From Kappaphycus alvarezii (Eukaryota; Rhodophyta; Florideophyceae; Gigartinales; Solieriaceae), in assembly GCA_002205965.3 (NCBI GenBank), contig NADL03000625.1, positions 186,001 through 250,000 of the forward strand: DNA of 64,000 bases, written 5' to 3'. Shown here piece by piece: positions 27,085 through 37,758 of the stretch (position 1 is its first letter; each line of letters starts with the position of its first letter). The translations under genes and the position numbers were made by a program. The notes under the pieces are model-generated. The model saw nothing but the letters and a program-made list of their open reading frames with translations. It was not told where the DNA came from and ran no database searches.

Positions 27085-27410
27085 AGAGAGTCAATACTGC
27101 TGATATTGGAGGCGGCAGTAATGACACAGCATGTGTTGCCTTTGGTACTGGATTAGAGGACATGAGTACTTCATGGTTTTTAGGCAGCTGCGCTACTCAA
27201 CACATGAAGAATCAACGTGATCATTTATTTGAGTATGAACCAAAAGAAAATGCTGAGAATACTTTAAGCATAGTATCCGAGGGTGAGACTCTTAAAGTGA
27301 AGGGTCATGGTACAGTGTATCTAAAAGTATATAGACGATGAATGGAAGACTATTCGTTTAAATCGAGTCGATTATCTGCCAGATATTAGAACAAGTCTGG
27401 TTTCACAGCC
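27085..27410 (+). pseudogene. Copia-2 protease region, catalytic residue lost
   Basis: The copia protease motif W-x-L-D-S-G-A reads WFLGSCATQHM (27173-27206): the catalytic Asp is Gly and the Gly is Cys. The flanks (HLFEYEPK, VKGHGTVYLKV) are typical of the region. A frame break follows near 27335. Confidence 0.65.
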
Positions 27411-27411
27411 C

Positions 27412-28415
27412 TTGGCCCAAAAGGCAGGTATAAACATTCAGTATCTAGTAGGTTCTACTAAGATGATTGCTAGACATGGTACTAACACTGTCATGATCGG
27501 AAGCAATGAAGGACATGAAATTTGTGAGCTGAAGGGGGCTGTTGCTAGTAAGGCTAAAGTTTTCATGCTTAATGAAGGGTCAAATGACGACCTGAAGTTG
27601 ATGCACAGAAGATTTTGTCACACAAATACGAATACTATAGAACAAATGATACGGCAAAATGTGGTAGAGGGCCTTAATAAGGTCAAGAATGGTAATTCAA
27701 GTGTGTGTCTTGAATGCTGTGATGGGAAACAGTCTGCCGTACCACACCCCGTCGTGAAAATAGACCAAGAGAATTCTTGGAACTAATTCATTCTGATATC
27801 GTAGGACCCACCAGAGTGGAATCGCTTGATGGATCGAAATATATTCTAGGGTTTTTTGATGATGCTAGTGGTGCATCTTGGGTAAGATTCCTATAAGACC
27901 GTTCAGAGGCACCGAAAGCTTTGGAGTCTCTATTTGATGTTGCAGAGAACATAACTAAGAAAAAAGTCAATTACGCCCGGACTGATGGTGCAAAGGAGTT
28001 CATGTCCAGGGAGATGGAAAACATTTTTAAAAGAAAGGGCATTGTGCATGAACCAACTCCTCTATACTCACCCGAATCAAACGGGAGAGCAGAGAGACTT
28101 AATCGAACACTGGTTGAAGGAGCCAGGATTATTTTGTCAGAACTGAAAACCATTAATAATCTAGAGGATTGTGAATTTTTATGGGCTGAAGCCGTGTCTA
28201 CAATGAACTACGTCAGGAATCGAGCTCTTACGAAGTCGACCCATAAATCGTTTGGATACATTACACCTCACGAGATTGTATATGGCACTAAACCAGACGT
28301 CTCAAATCTACGCATTTTTGGATTGCAAGTGAAAGTTAAGAAACCTAACCCAGAACTCAGAAATATCAAAAAATGCCGGATAATACCAAAAACCCAGAAT
28401 ATAGATACAAAGTAG
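27412..28415 (+). pseudogene. Copia-2 integrase
   Basis: Pre-integrase H-X3-H in HRRFCH and C-X2-C in CLECC (27412-27786). The core spans about 27783-28415 with all three acids: LIHSDIVGP, ARTDGAKEF and ESNGRAERLNRT. Breaks are a frame change at 27780 and a TAA at about 27894. It ends in LRIFGLQVKV, normally followed by the chromatin-binding tail and RT, which are missing. Confidence 0.8.
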
Positions 28416-28419
28416 CCTA

Positions 28420-29129
28420 TACAGTACTTTTTGCCCGTTTTTTGTGCTTATCGCACTTTGTTGTAGTGCTGTGTTCACAATATGCGGCCCACCGCAATGC
28501 AAAGTAATTTTCGTGGCTCGCTTGATCCAAATATGAGGCCATGTACAATACTGTACATGCCTTTCAGGATCCAAATTTGTGCCCCAATATTGTACGCACT
28601 GTTGGCGGTACAACATAAATTAATCGAATTTTTGTGATAACTATTGTTTAGTTGAGCGTCTCAAGACTGTCTCCAGGAGGGTTAATTTTATGTGTTTTAG
28701 ACCCATCTATGTGGTTCTGTCCTGTCCTGTACTGTACTGTTTATCTTGCGGTCTGCTATGTTTATTTAATTTTATTTTAGCTGGAGTACAGGTGTAACTA
28801 AGATTCTGTGTCACATAAAAATAGCGCTCTTGTGCCGCCTGTGTGCCGCTACACGAAACGCTTCTGTCGTAGTAAAAGACCCAGTTTTGCCTTCCCTCTC
28901 TTGACACTACCCATTTATCATAAACATCCTTCCCCTCGCCCGTTCTATCAGGCCGTTCAGAAGAATTTGTAGGGACGGCATTGTAGTTATATATAATTTA
29001 AGGGAATTTTTTCGTTCTGAATTCGAGGATGGTGATTGTGAGGAGTAGGTTTACATTCGAATCTTGAAAGAATTTACTATTGGTTACTCTTGTCAACAAG
29101 ATTACCTTGAATGTATTGCATACTATTTG
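28420..29129. other. Unassigned AT-rich DNA
   Basis: No supported gene. Short antisense frames recur nowhere else. It contains direct CCTGT/ACTGT runs near 28720-28740. Confidence 0.4.
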
Positions 29130-29478
29130 TTATGTTTCATCGAGATTTTAGGCTTAGCCGAAAATTCTACATAAGCTGAACTAATCGTTTTCTTTGGAGA
29201 ACGGGAACCAATTTGGCAAACAGCCTCAACTGAAGACCCAAACAAAGTTGCGGAGTTGAAAGTCAACTTTTGGCCAGCGGGGATTTCTTTTACGTCATTT
29301 ACCGAGCATAAGTAGTAAAACCCTCCCCTTTCGGATCCCCTTGCAGCCCTTTGACCTCCCGTTAGTATATTCTTCTTTCTGTTCCACACTATACCAATGT
29401 AACACATTTTCGCTTGCCCCCATCAGTATTGATATAGCTAGCTCTGAAAATATCCTCCTCAGCAATTTATCTCTATTA
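29130..29478 (+). repeat. Degraded gypsy-family LTR 3' part (LTR-E)
   Basis: It aligns in order with 6340-6676: the GACTTTAGGGTTAGCC-like start, a CTATATAAGCTGA-like box, the hairpin arms GAGTTGAAAGTCAACTT (29238-29254), the CACTATACCA...TGTAACACATTTTCGCTTGC block, and an end resembling CTCTATTA. Many substitutions make it an old copy. Confidence 0.55.
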
Positions 29479-29479
29479 T

Positions 29480-32400
29480 TTGGGACCCGTTTGGGGTTAG
29501 TGCTCCCAAAGTATTTGAATTGTGAAATATCAGAGGAAATATAGGAAATTGGTTCTTGGTTGCCTCGAAAAAAAGTAAGCACGACTGTCAAAGTTGAAAT
29601 TATTCCTGGAAACGACGTACGAAAGCTTCTGATTAAGGCTGTTTCCTAACTGCTTCACTATTTTTTCAGTGCATTATGTATCACATAATCAGCCTCTGCC
29701 GTATTCGCAATTCCTACTAGCACTATCTGAAATTACGACGCCTATCTACTCAGCTATAATTTCAATGAATAGCCGCTAACCAATCTTCTTAGGATTTTTC
29801 CTACTACAATAGGTCGCGGTTTGACTTAATTCTTTGCAAGTGGCATCCAGTGGTGTCTACCATCAAAAAAGGAAATACGGTGTTCTCTAGGTAAAAGTAC
29901 TTTAAAAAGCCCCTAGAAGACGAAATAGGGGACCAAAGTATTTTCGGTGGATGAAAATAGCGTAATCGGGAACATAATTGAGCAGATCATGGTTTGAAGT
30001 CTGACTGCAATGTGGACCTCTTCTCCAGTTGTCCTAAATGAATTGGGGGATTTCGTATGGTGAGGTAAGCTGCCCGTTAACTGTGTCGGGATTTTTTTGG
30101 GAGTGCTTGCCACAAAGGGCATCAAAGACGGCCTGCGTTGCAAACAAGACTCAAGGAGAACGTATTACTCTAGGATTTGAGGATTTTGAGGATTTTTCAG
30201 TTTGCTTTCTTTCTGGTGGGCACTAAAGACTTGCGTACTTTGGCTTTCTTCTGACCTACGCGCTTCATTATGTTTGATGATGGGAGAGCATAAAATTGCT
30301 GAATTTCTCTTCATAAAGGTTCATACCGACCAAAGTTCAAGTTTCTAATATTCTCTTCCATCCTCCCCGCGCTTGAACCTATTTTAACTTCTGGAATCTG
30401 GCTAGGGGAAGAGAATAACTTGTTTTGTGCATTTATGATGGGATGAGGAGCACATGGTCCAGTTTTACATAGCATTTCGCTGACCTGTGTACCATTCTCG
30501 GGCACCCCGCGCATTTTTTGGACAAATATTTTGCGGATAGAAGTCAGATAAAGGGTTGGAATGTGAGAAATTATCAGTGTAAAGATCGTGATTGATTAAT
30601 TGAAAAACACACGCCAGTTGTAACTGGTTTCACCAGTGAGTTTAACCATGATTTATTTAAATTTAAATAGCTTTATTCAGCCCTTCAAATACAAAAGAAC
30701 ATAAAACTTTCCGGCTGAATGATGATATTCCAATTACATTTAGAAACAAGTTTACCTCCGTGGTTTGATAGAAAATCAGAGGAAAAAATCTTCTGACTAA
30801 CAGAAAAGAAAGCTTGAAACAGTAAGTGGCGCCGTTTTTGCACAAAAAAGGTATTAAGAATGATAATCATAGCGTTTTAAGAAAATTGGAGCAGAATTTG
30901 AGCGGAATGTACCCCGTTTCCCGTTCAAATATAGCCGACCCTCTATTTTCATACCCATTATTATCTCTCTAGGAAAACTCTATGTTCTCACAGCTAATGC
31001 CACAAATATGCGACTGTACCTTGAAAATAAAATTTTGTAGATTAAACAGTAAATAGAAATAAAGCTGCAAAGAGCTCCATGCTAGACTCAGCGTTTTCCA
31101 AAAATTAAATTAGTCAGCACAAAAAGCTATTGTTCATTACAAATAAATACGAGAGCAAAACTTCATTCAATATATCTGTTAAACCACTGTAAAACAGTAC
31201 CTTTGCTCAAAGATCTCAAAAACATACTAGAGAGGTTTTGGAAATTTTCCTCATCCGGATTCCTCATGGACATTTCAATGTTATTTCGAGAATATACATA
31301 TCTTTCCCGAGTTTTGCGAAGCATTTTTTTTGACAGAACAAGTCCGTAGGTCAAAATCTCAACAAATTCCTTTGCTTATTATCATCAGCTTTTATGTCTT
31401 GACATACCACGCATTAACACCAAGAAATTGTAATATCGTCGATCAACTTGGTATAACTCAACGTATCCTCAATTTCCTGTTTAGGTCCGTATGTGCAATT
31501 CTGGCTCTAGGTCAGGAGACGCTGGTACAAAAATATCAGCCAAATGCTCCATATGCTATAGGGTACGGCGGATGTGAATGAAAGTTTATGATTTTGAAGT
31601 ATCACGTAGACAGATTATAACTAAAATTATTATTACTCGATCCTTTTATTTTAAACTGGTCAAAATGTCTTGCAGTAATACAATCAAAATCTTGAGATTA
31701 TTAGCAGGAATTCATACGAACTGAGACATTAATGCATAGATTGCGACCAGCCCTTTAGCCGAAAATATTGTATTAATTTGAATCAGATGTTTTCAGAGGC
31801 TTAAGGGACCTTATGATCAATAGTGGCACCCCTCGCAAAAAATATGAACTCAGGAAAAGATAAGTTAAAATGTTGGAAAGCTGTGAGTCCGTTTCTTCGA
31901 AGATCTAATGTTGATGTAGATATAGGTTTTATATAAGGAACAAATATAGATATGACAACATCTTCAATCAAAGGTAACTTCACGAAGTACTCAGAGGAAG
32001 GTAGGTTTTTCACGTTAATCGTCTTTCTGAAGGTTTCGTGAAACGAAAACGCTAGACACATCGTGTTTTAGAAAGTTTAAGCTTCACACCGCAAGCTTTA
32101 AAATTTATTTATTTTCCAAAATTTGTAATTAACATGACCATCCTTGACTCCAAATCATCTGTAAAACCATGTTTGAATAAGTTTAGACTTAATTATTGAG
32201 TCAAGAGTCTTGAGCAATGCATAGAGCAATATTTGCTGTTTCGCACCTAAGAAGTTGACACTAAGAGTCATTTTCAAACAGAAGTCCTAGGAAAATCACC
32301 ATCAATCTTTCATGAAACCCCGGTTGATAAGTCAGTGTCTGCAGATCCATAGCTTTGTTCAATAAATTTTAAAGATATCTTGTCTTTCAAATTATGTTTA

Positions 32401-33480
32401 ATTGATTGGGTTCACCAGTGAAATATAAAAAAGGGTTTGGTACTCAAGATAATTTCAGCTCTTTTGTTCTTATAGTAATTTCAAGTCAAAACACTGCCCC
32501 TTTTTGAATGGCTGTATAAAATCGCTTTGCCAGTTGTTTGAAGATTTTCTGAGGATTATCTTCAAAATATGCGAAATCTTCTAGCATCGAAGAGCCAAGA
32601 AAAACCCTTTTGGAGCTTTTGCCAAATATTTTCCAGTTTTTTATTTCTGAACCTCATTCTGGGGCCACCATTCGTCTAAAATCAGCCAAAAAAAAACTTA
32701 AAATACTTTTTTTGCGAAACCTGAAGATCAAAACGATGTATTCCATACCGAGATAAGATAATTCCATCTCATTTGCTAGAACATCATGATATCATTTTAA
32801 CATATGAAAAATTCCTTACAGTACATCTTCCAAGAAGGAAACTCTTACTTGATTAAAAATGTTAGAGATGTTTTCGAAATAAATCGACCTTCAAAACAAC
32901 CAAAATTCCCTTGGACTTATTTAAAGCTTCGGAAAAAGTCATTCGAGCATTGCTTTCTCGGGAAACAATCCCGAACTCAGATTCCGAGAAGTAAAGTGTA
33001 TCTAAAAGAATTAAAAGTTGTCCATGCACTCTTAAAATTTCAAATACACTTTGTTGGATATCAGAGCAAGGGGAAAGGATTATAAGCGAAAGAGAGAACG
33101 ATTACACAAGAGAACTAAGACGAGAAAAGTTGGTAAGGAACATTTACTTATTCCAACAGTGGGAATGAATTTGACTCATCTATAGGCTTGAAAATGTCTT
33201 TAATTAAGCTCGAGAGCCGCCCGGGAAAATTGCAGAAGATTTCGACACGGCGTAATATTTAACTCCCAAACTGTTTTCGCTGGCCTACAAAAAACATACA
33301 AGCTCGTGTAGCCCCATAACCGCCTCTTCCTTATTTCTTTTGGGCCCAACCGACTTCGAGGAATTACTTCGCTGCAAAATATGGAAAGGTCTGACGGAGC
33401 ACGTTGCTTATCAACTGGTGGATACCAAAGCACGGGAACCAGTGAGGGGAACTCTGAGGAGGATGGCAAGGTAGGGTAGT
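29480..33480. other. AT-rich region without recognised genes
   Basis: About 4 kb with only short ORFs (up to about 105 codons). None is related to each other or to a known family. I see no tRNA, no LTR pair and no LINE tail. It may hold decayed elements or exons of a spliced gene that cannot be read by eye. Confidence 0.4.
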
Positions 33481-33859
33481 GCTTCGAGGAGTGAGAGGCC
33501 CCTAGCTGGTTTACGGGAGGGAAGAAGAGGAGGTGGAGTACGCGCCCAAGGAGGTAGGAGAGTAAGATGGGGAAGGTGCCGAGGAGTAAGATGAGGAAGG
33601 TGAAGAGTCCTCGGATGTCGGTAGGGATTTCGAATTGGGTCATGGAGGAGGGGAAGGAATGAATTGGCTACAGCAGGTGGCCCCGATCATGGAATCGTTA
33701 AGAGGAACTTCAGACGAGCAGTATTACTTGCAGGAAGGAGCAGAAAAAGTTTGGGCAATCCATGGGTATATGTGGGGAATACATGATTACTTACGATTTT
33801 TTAAGGAAAGTGCTACTTTCTTCTCTAGAGGATGAGTATTTTGAGTAGATTCATTTGGT

Positions 33860-34110
33860 TTCTTTCAAGTATCCATTGTCCAACTCTTTGCAACCACATG
33901 AAGTCTTTTCCTAATTATTCTTGTACTTTCAGTTATTTAATAGAGAATTAAGGTGGGAAAAAAGTCTATATATGTTAAATAAATTGTTTCCTTCGTGAGC
34001 CTGAAGTAAAGTTAGGAGTCAATTTCAAACCAAAACCTTAAATCAGTTCCCGATCCTCTAAGCGAGGTCGTAGAGCCTTCCCTTTAGAGTTGGTTATTAG
34101 AGCAGTCAAT
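33860..34110 (+). repeat. Degraded gypsy-family LTR fragment (LTR-F)
   Basis: AAAGTCTATATATG...AAATTGTTTCCTT at about 33962-34000, then GTTAGGAGTCAATTTCAAACC, then CTAAGCGAGGTCGTAGAGCC match the same blocks of LTR-B in the same order. It is truncated on the right by a LINE-A tail fragment. Confidence 0.45.
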
Positions 34111-34128
34111 CAGCTTTCGGGATAGATC

Positions 34129-34170
34129 GAATACATCTTCCAAGAGTAAAAACCCCAAACTTTTTCTCAG
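34129..34170 (+). repeat. LINE-A 3' UTR remnant
   Basis: GGGATAGATCGAATACATCTTCC and AGAGTAAAAACCCCAAAC. It lies opposite in orientation to the LINE copy that follows, so it belongs to a separate insertion. Confidence 0.5.
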
Positions 34171-34189
34171 CTTTCACTCCCACTCCTCT

Positions 34190-35600
34190 GTATCTCCCGT
34201 TAAACTCTACCGTAGCACTGAACTCACAAGCAAAGACTCTCATCTTGGGTAGTTAGTGGTTACGTTTTCTGTTGGCGCCACTTTTACCCTATCAAAATCC
34301 TTGGTATTTTTTTTCTCTGTTTGGGCTGCATTGAAGCTCATGACTGGGTTGAGTTTCCTCGATTTGACATAGGAAGGGGCGTCAGGATTGACGAATGTTA
34401 TGTCGAAAAATTCTTTATAACTGACAACTCTCTCCTTCCTGGTATTCGGTCTTTTTGGATGATTGTGATATAAAAGTGGCCAATAAATGGCTGCTGAATG
34501 TCCTTTGCAAGTTCGTTACCGAGCAGTGTAACCTGGTTTTTATTGCGAGAATCGCGCTGACAGCCGTAACAACAATGCAGCAAGTGATTCCCATAGATAC
34601 CAAGCATTTCAAGAAACCTTTCTTTTGGGAAAGGATTACCGGGGGCGAATGATGTATATAAAGCACAAGAACTTGGAGCAAGCAGAGAAAGCCTTTACTT
34701 TGATGTGTTACTTCAAACCAGGGTACGGTGCACAGTAGACTCATCCTTTGGCTGAGGGCAGGGAAACACTGGCACGGAAGGCGCGAATGTAGTTGATACC
34801 GAGCGACAGGGCCTCTCACAAGGCCACGTGAACTGTATCTGTTACCTCCTTTTGCGATAAAGGGTTAACAGTAGTTGCTAGACGGAAGTCAGTCCGAGGG
34901 TCGATAAGAAGCGCTCCATGTGATCAAGGCATCTATGTCATGCTCCTATTTCATCCAATCATGAGCAGAGAGCGGCGAAAACCTACTACATAGCTGATAC
35001 GATGCGTCACTAAATGCGAGAAACGAAGCCGCCACAAAATCCTTTGCTAATGTGAGACCGATTCCCAGGACCAGCTTTTTCTCCTCGAGCGATTTGATGG
35101 AGGTAAGTGTAGGTCCTTGGATTTTGTGCTGTAGAGCACTTCACCCAGCAGTGTACGGACGTGGTTTTTTGATCATGCCGTCGGAATATGCAATCCTTTT
35201 CCGTGTGCAGGATGGAACACATCTCAAAGGAGGTAGCTCATTTTATAGACTAACGAGCAATTGCGAAGTAGTTGAAGAGGCCTGCGCATCTTCAAGCCAC
35301 ATAGCCGTGTGAAGAAAAGGCTCCAAAGACTTTACATGGTCCCGGGTGTTTCGTTCCTTGAGCGCTTGGGAACCGATGGGCGCGTTTAACATCATAGTTC
35401 CGTGCTACATTCCTGTCACATTTGAGGCGGGTACTCGGGCTCAATCGACGAGGTAGGGGCAGTGGCCTGAGGGGAAGAGAAAATATCGATTGCTTTGAGT
35501 ATGGCCTTGTCTCTGGCTGCAATGTAGCCGTCATCACGACATACGAACTCCTTAAAAGGTCTCTCCAATACTGGTTCCTCTTCGCCCAGAGCAGAAAGTA
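34190..35600 (-). pseudogene. LINE-A copy 8, heavily decayed
   Basis: Minus strand from right to left: RDDGYIAARDKAILKAIDIF (RT motif C region, about 35545-35490), LLRNC...MSYLL (about 35255), VRTLLGEVLYSTKSKDLHLP (about 35130), YGNHLLHCCYGCQRDSRNKN (zinc and RH region, about 34600-34540) and ITFVNPDAPS (about 34400). Frames and stops are scrambled. It is recognisable only by comparison with copy 1. Confidence 0.6.
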
Positions 35601-36162
35601 ATTATTTGATCTTCCGGGCAATTAGGAGTAGCAAAAGAGCAAAGAAAGGCTGCTGAGCGATTATCTTCACTGGGTACCCAAAGCAATCCGTATAATCTTG
35701 AAGCCTGTGATAGGGGTAAATCGTCGGGAGAAGAGATATTCAGAACCAACTACCCCAAGAAGGAGGTGTTGCAAGCGACAAAAGTGCTACCGTGGTATAG
35801 TTGAACAAATAAAAAGGAGTGTATATGGGAGAGAGTTGAGAGGGCTACAAGCAAGTATAAAAGGGGCAGGGTCTACCACTGATGCTCTGCGACCAGCTTC
35901 GGAAAAAGTTTTCTTGGGTCTGAAGTTGACTCTCAACTTCCTACTACTCGGAGCTTGACCTGAAGTTGTCTGCCAACTTGCTTGACCTCTCCATGAGGAA
36001 GCAGTTTACTCAGCTTATATAGACTTTTTGGCTAACCCTAAAGTCTCAAAGAAACATACTAAGAACCATAAATGCATCAAATGAAATCGTGTGAAAGAGA
36101 AAGACTAACCGCCCATACCATCAGGATAAATATCTTGATTCCTTCCTAAATATCTTAGCCGT

Positions 36163-36351
36163 CTAGATCAAAGCCAAACACTTCCCCAAAATATCCATTC
36201 CACCCAGGCAGTCCACACAAATATCCGCGAACGGCTTGGAATTCTCCATTGCCTCCTGGGAAATATCTATACCAATGAGGACGGCCCCATCTGGTTGCAG
36301 AGTCTGGATCACCTGATCCATATTTTCCGGCCCCTTATATAGAGTTTTCAA
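36163..36351 (-). pseudogene. Acidic-protein C-terminal remnant in the 3' LTR
   Basis: MDQVIQTLQPDGAVLIGIDI, SKPFADICVDCLGGMDILG matches the C-terminal block of the 248-aa LTR-B protein. The N-terminal block and acid tract are gone and the initiator-like ATG overlaps the TATATAAGG box. In this copy a missing C (CCCC against CCCCC) shifts the last residues. Confidence 0.7.
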
Positions 36352-36465
36352 CCCTCACAATTCGTAGCACCAATACAGTACCTATGTGCCCTATTGGCAC
36401 CGCTACAGTACGGCGCAAAGCCCCCCTCTAAAAATAATTGAAAATAAAATTGCAAGTACAGTGAC

Positions 36466-36598
36466 AGCGCAGCCAGCTCAGCATGCAAGCTCAGCCAGCG
36501 CAGCATGCCAGCTCAGCCAGCGCAGCATGCCAGCTCAGCCAGCGCAGCATGCCAGCTCAGCCAGCGCAGCGTGCCAGCGCAACCAGCGCAGCATGCCA
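36466..36598. repeat. 22-bp tandem array in the 3' LTR
   Basis: Unit CAGCTCAGCCAGCGCAGCATG plus one base, about five to six copies with slight decay at the right end. It replaces the part of the LTR that in LTR-B holds the N-terminal acidic ORF. Confidence 0.9.
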
Positions 36599-36661
36599 AA
36601 TAATATCCAAAAGTTCATTATATCACGCACTCTTGCTCAAGACGAACGTCCCGACTCGTCT

Positions 36662-37291
36662 TCATTGTTCTTCTTCTGTTTCCGATAGTGTTCTCTGCCT
36701 TATTGACATAATATAAGGTCTTTCAAACGGGTACGGATGCAACTGATTACCAATATCATGCTCTAAAAAGTAGGTTCGCATTACTGGTACCTTACTTTGT
36801 AGCATAGCCTCATATATTGGTTTGATAACATCGAGGTGGGGTTGAATACATTCTTCTTCCGTGACTCTTCCGAATCTTCCAAGAGTGAAAAAATATATGT
36901 GATATGCAAACTCTTCTGGAAGATGCCGGAGGAATGGATGCCGATAAGAAAAGAAGACGCGCATCATCAAGAACGAATCTTCGTAAGATAAGTGCGGTCC
37001 ATGTAGCGCCCTAAAACATAAACAGATGCTTATCATGAAATAAGAAATGACCTGCGCATTGTTCGCATCCTCGGAGATATTGCGCAGCCAAAAAGATAAT
37101 CTTCTTCTTCCGACTGTATGCTGTGCATGGTTGTGAAGGAGAGCTAGAGATGAAGTTGTGGTGGACGGTCCCGATGCATGGCCGCGACCAGCTCCTGACG
37201 TACTGGGTCCTGCACGAGGTCCTCTCGGGGGACGACCGGAACCTCTTCTGGGCGGGTTGTTGTCTCCCGAAGGTCCTCCTCTGGTCATCAT
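36662..37291 (-). CDS. Gypsy-A extra ORF4 (about 209 aa), unknown
   Basis: The ATG at 37291 is part of TGATG, overlapping the ORF3 stop (an upstream in-frame GTG at 37294 is less likely). The N-terminal ~50 residues are Gly/Arg/Pro/Ser-rich (RRGSGRPPRGPRAGPSTSG), the sort of tail that binds RNA. The rest matches ORF3: ISICLCFRALHGPHLSYED, RVFFSYRH, HIYFFTLGRFGRV, LDVIKPIYEAM. It ends 37 bases before the 3' LTR. No homologue recognised. Confidence 0.75.
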   Translation of the reverse strand: MMTRGGPSGDNNPPRRGSGRPPRGPRAGPSTSGAGRGHASGPSTTTSSLALLHNHAQHTVGRRRLSFWLRNISEDANNAQVISYFMISICLCFRALHGPHLSYEDSFLMMRVFFSYRHPFLRHLPEEFAYHIYFFTLGRFGRVTEEECIQPHLDVIKPIYEAMLQSKVPVMRTYFLEHDIGNQLHPYPFERPYIMSIRQRTLSETEEEQ

Positions 37292-37758
37292 CACTGCTTC
37301 AGGAGGATCCTCGCCGCCTCAAACGTTCCCAATTTGTGGCGGAGAAACGTAAGGTTCCCATAGAGGATACGGGACCAGTCTGTATTCCATATCCGGGGTA
37401 AGGCGTAACCTCTCAGTCGCACGTCTTGGTTGTTCTTGAGAAATACGTAAATTGGACGGATAATATTCAGATACGTTTGCGACAAGTCTCCAGCAGCTAC
37501 CATTCCATATCGTCCTATAGAGTAATGATACATTTCCTCCACAAACTCTGGACCTGCTTCCGTGAACCTTCCGTTTTGGAATGAAAATAGAACTCTTATT
37601 AATAGTCGGAAATCTTCTTCAGGTAGCAATGGTCCGTTCAACGTACGGAAACATAGACATATATTAATGTAGAAATGGATGATTACGTGGAGTTCGTAGT
37701 AGTCCCGCGTAATCGAGATGATCCATTCCCAGGACCTTTTTCCTCCCATAGGAATCAT
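37291..37758 (-). CDS. Gypsy-A extra ORF3 (155 aa), unknown
   Basis: It sits where env would be in retrovirus-like elements, but has no signal peptide or clear membrane anchor. The ATG is part of TAATG, sharing its A with the integrase stop. Features: INICLCFRTLNGPLLPEEDF, RVLFSFQNGRF, EEMYHYSIGRYGMV, LNIIRPIYVFL. It is related to ORF4, which follows, so the pair arose by tandem duplication. Both are intact although pol is broken. No family recognised. Possible roles (particle protein, host-factor binding) are guesses. Confidence 0.75.
   Translation of the reverse strand: MIPMGGKRSWEWIISITRDYYELHVIIHFYINICLCFRTLNGPLLPEEDFRLLIRVLFSFQNGRFTEAGPEFVEEMYHYSIGRYGMVAAGDLSQTYLNIIRPIYVFLKNNQDVRLRGYALPRIWNTDWSRILYGNLTFLRHKLGTFEAARILLKQ

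Larger units (their letters stand above)
25886..28415 (+). mobile_element. Copia-2, 3'-truncated LTR retrotransposon
   Basis: A putative 5' LTR (about 25886-26249, TGTTG...CCACA) is followed by the same 13-nt primer-binding site as copia-1 (26252-26264), gag, protease and integrase. It ends shortly after integrase (about 28415). RT, RNase H and 3' LTR are absent and no TSD can be defined. Proteins are unrelated in detail to copia-1; this is the classic copia type with an HHCC pre-integrase module. Confidence 0.85.
35708..36625 (-). repeat. Gypsy-A 3' LTR (918 bp)
   Basis: On the minus strand TGATATAATGAAC...CCCCTATCA; the termini TGATA/TATCA are inverted repeats. It contains the tandem array (36466-36598), a TATATAAGGGGCC box (about 36338), the remnant of the acidic ORF (36163-36351) and the paired hairpins (35919-35985). 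Confidence 0.95.

Noticed and set aside
29913..33085. Short ORFs at 29913-30143, 30311-30514, 31330-31581 and 32804-33085
   Set aside because: No homology among themselves or to elements in the window and no supporting signals.
33200..33643. 147-aa minus-strand ORF with hydrophobic stretches
   Set aside because: The stretch overlaps a region that may be a degraded acidic-ORF LTR on the plus strand; evidence is too weak for either reading.
36466..36598. Tandem 22-bp units considered as a CRISPR array, and their translations (Ala/Ser/Gln-rich ORFs at 36386-36716 and 43383-43765) as proteins
   Set aside because: There are no unique spacers, the repeats are contiguous and lie inside eukaryotic LTRs; the ORFs are readings of the repeat in an LTR with variable unit number.
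36662..37758. ORF3 and ORF4 as an envelope glycoprotein
   Set aside because: They are in the env position, but I see no signal peptide, transmembrane anchor, cleavage site or Cys pattern; the duplicated soluble-looking domain argues against it.
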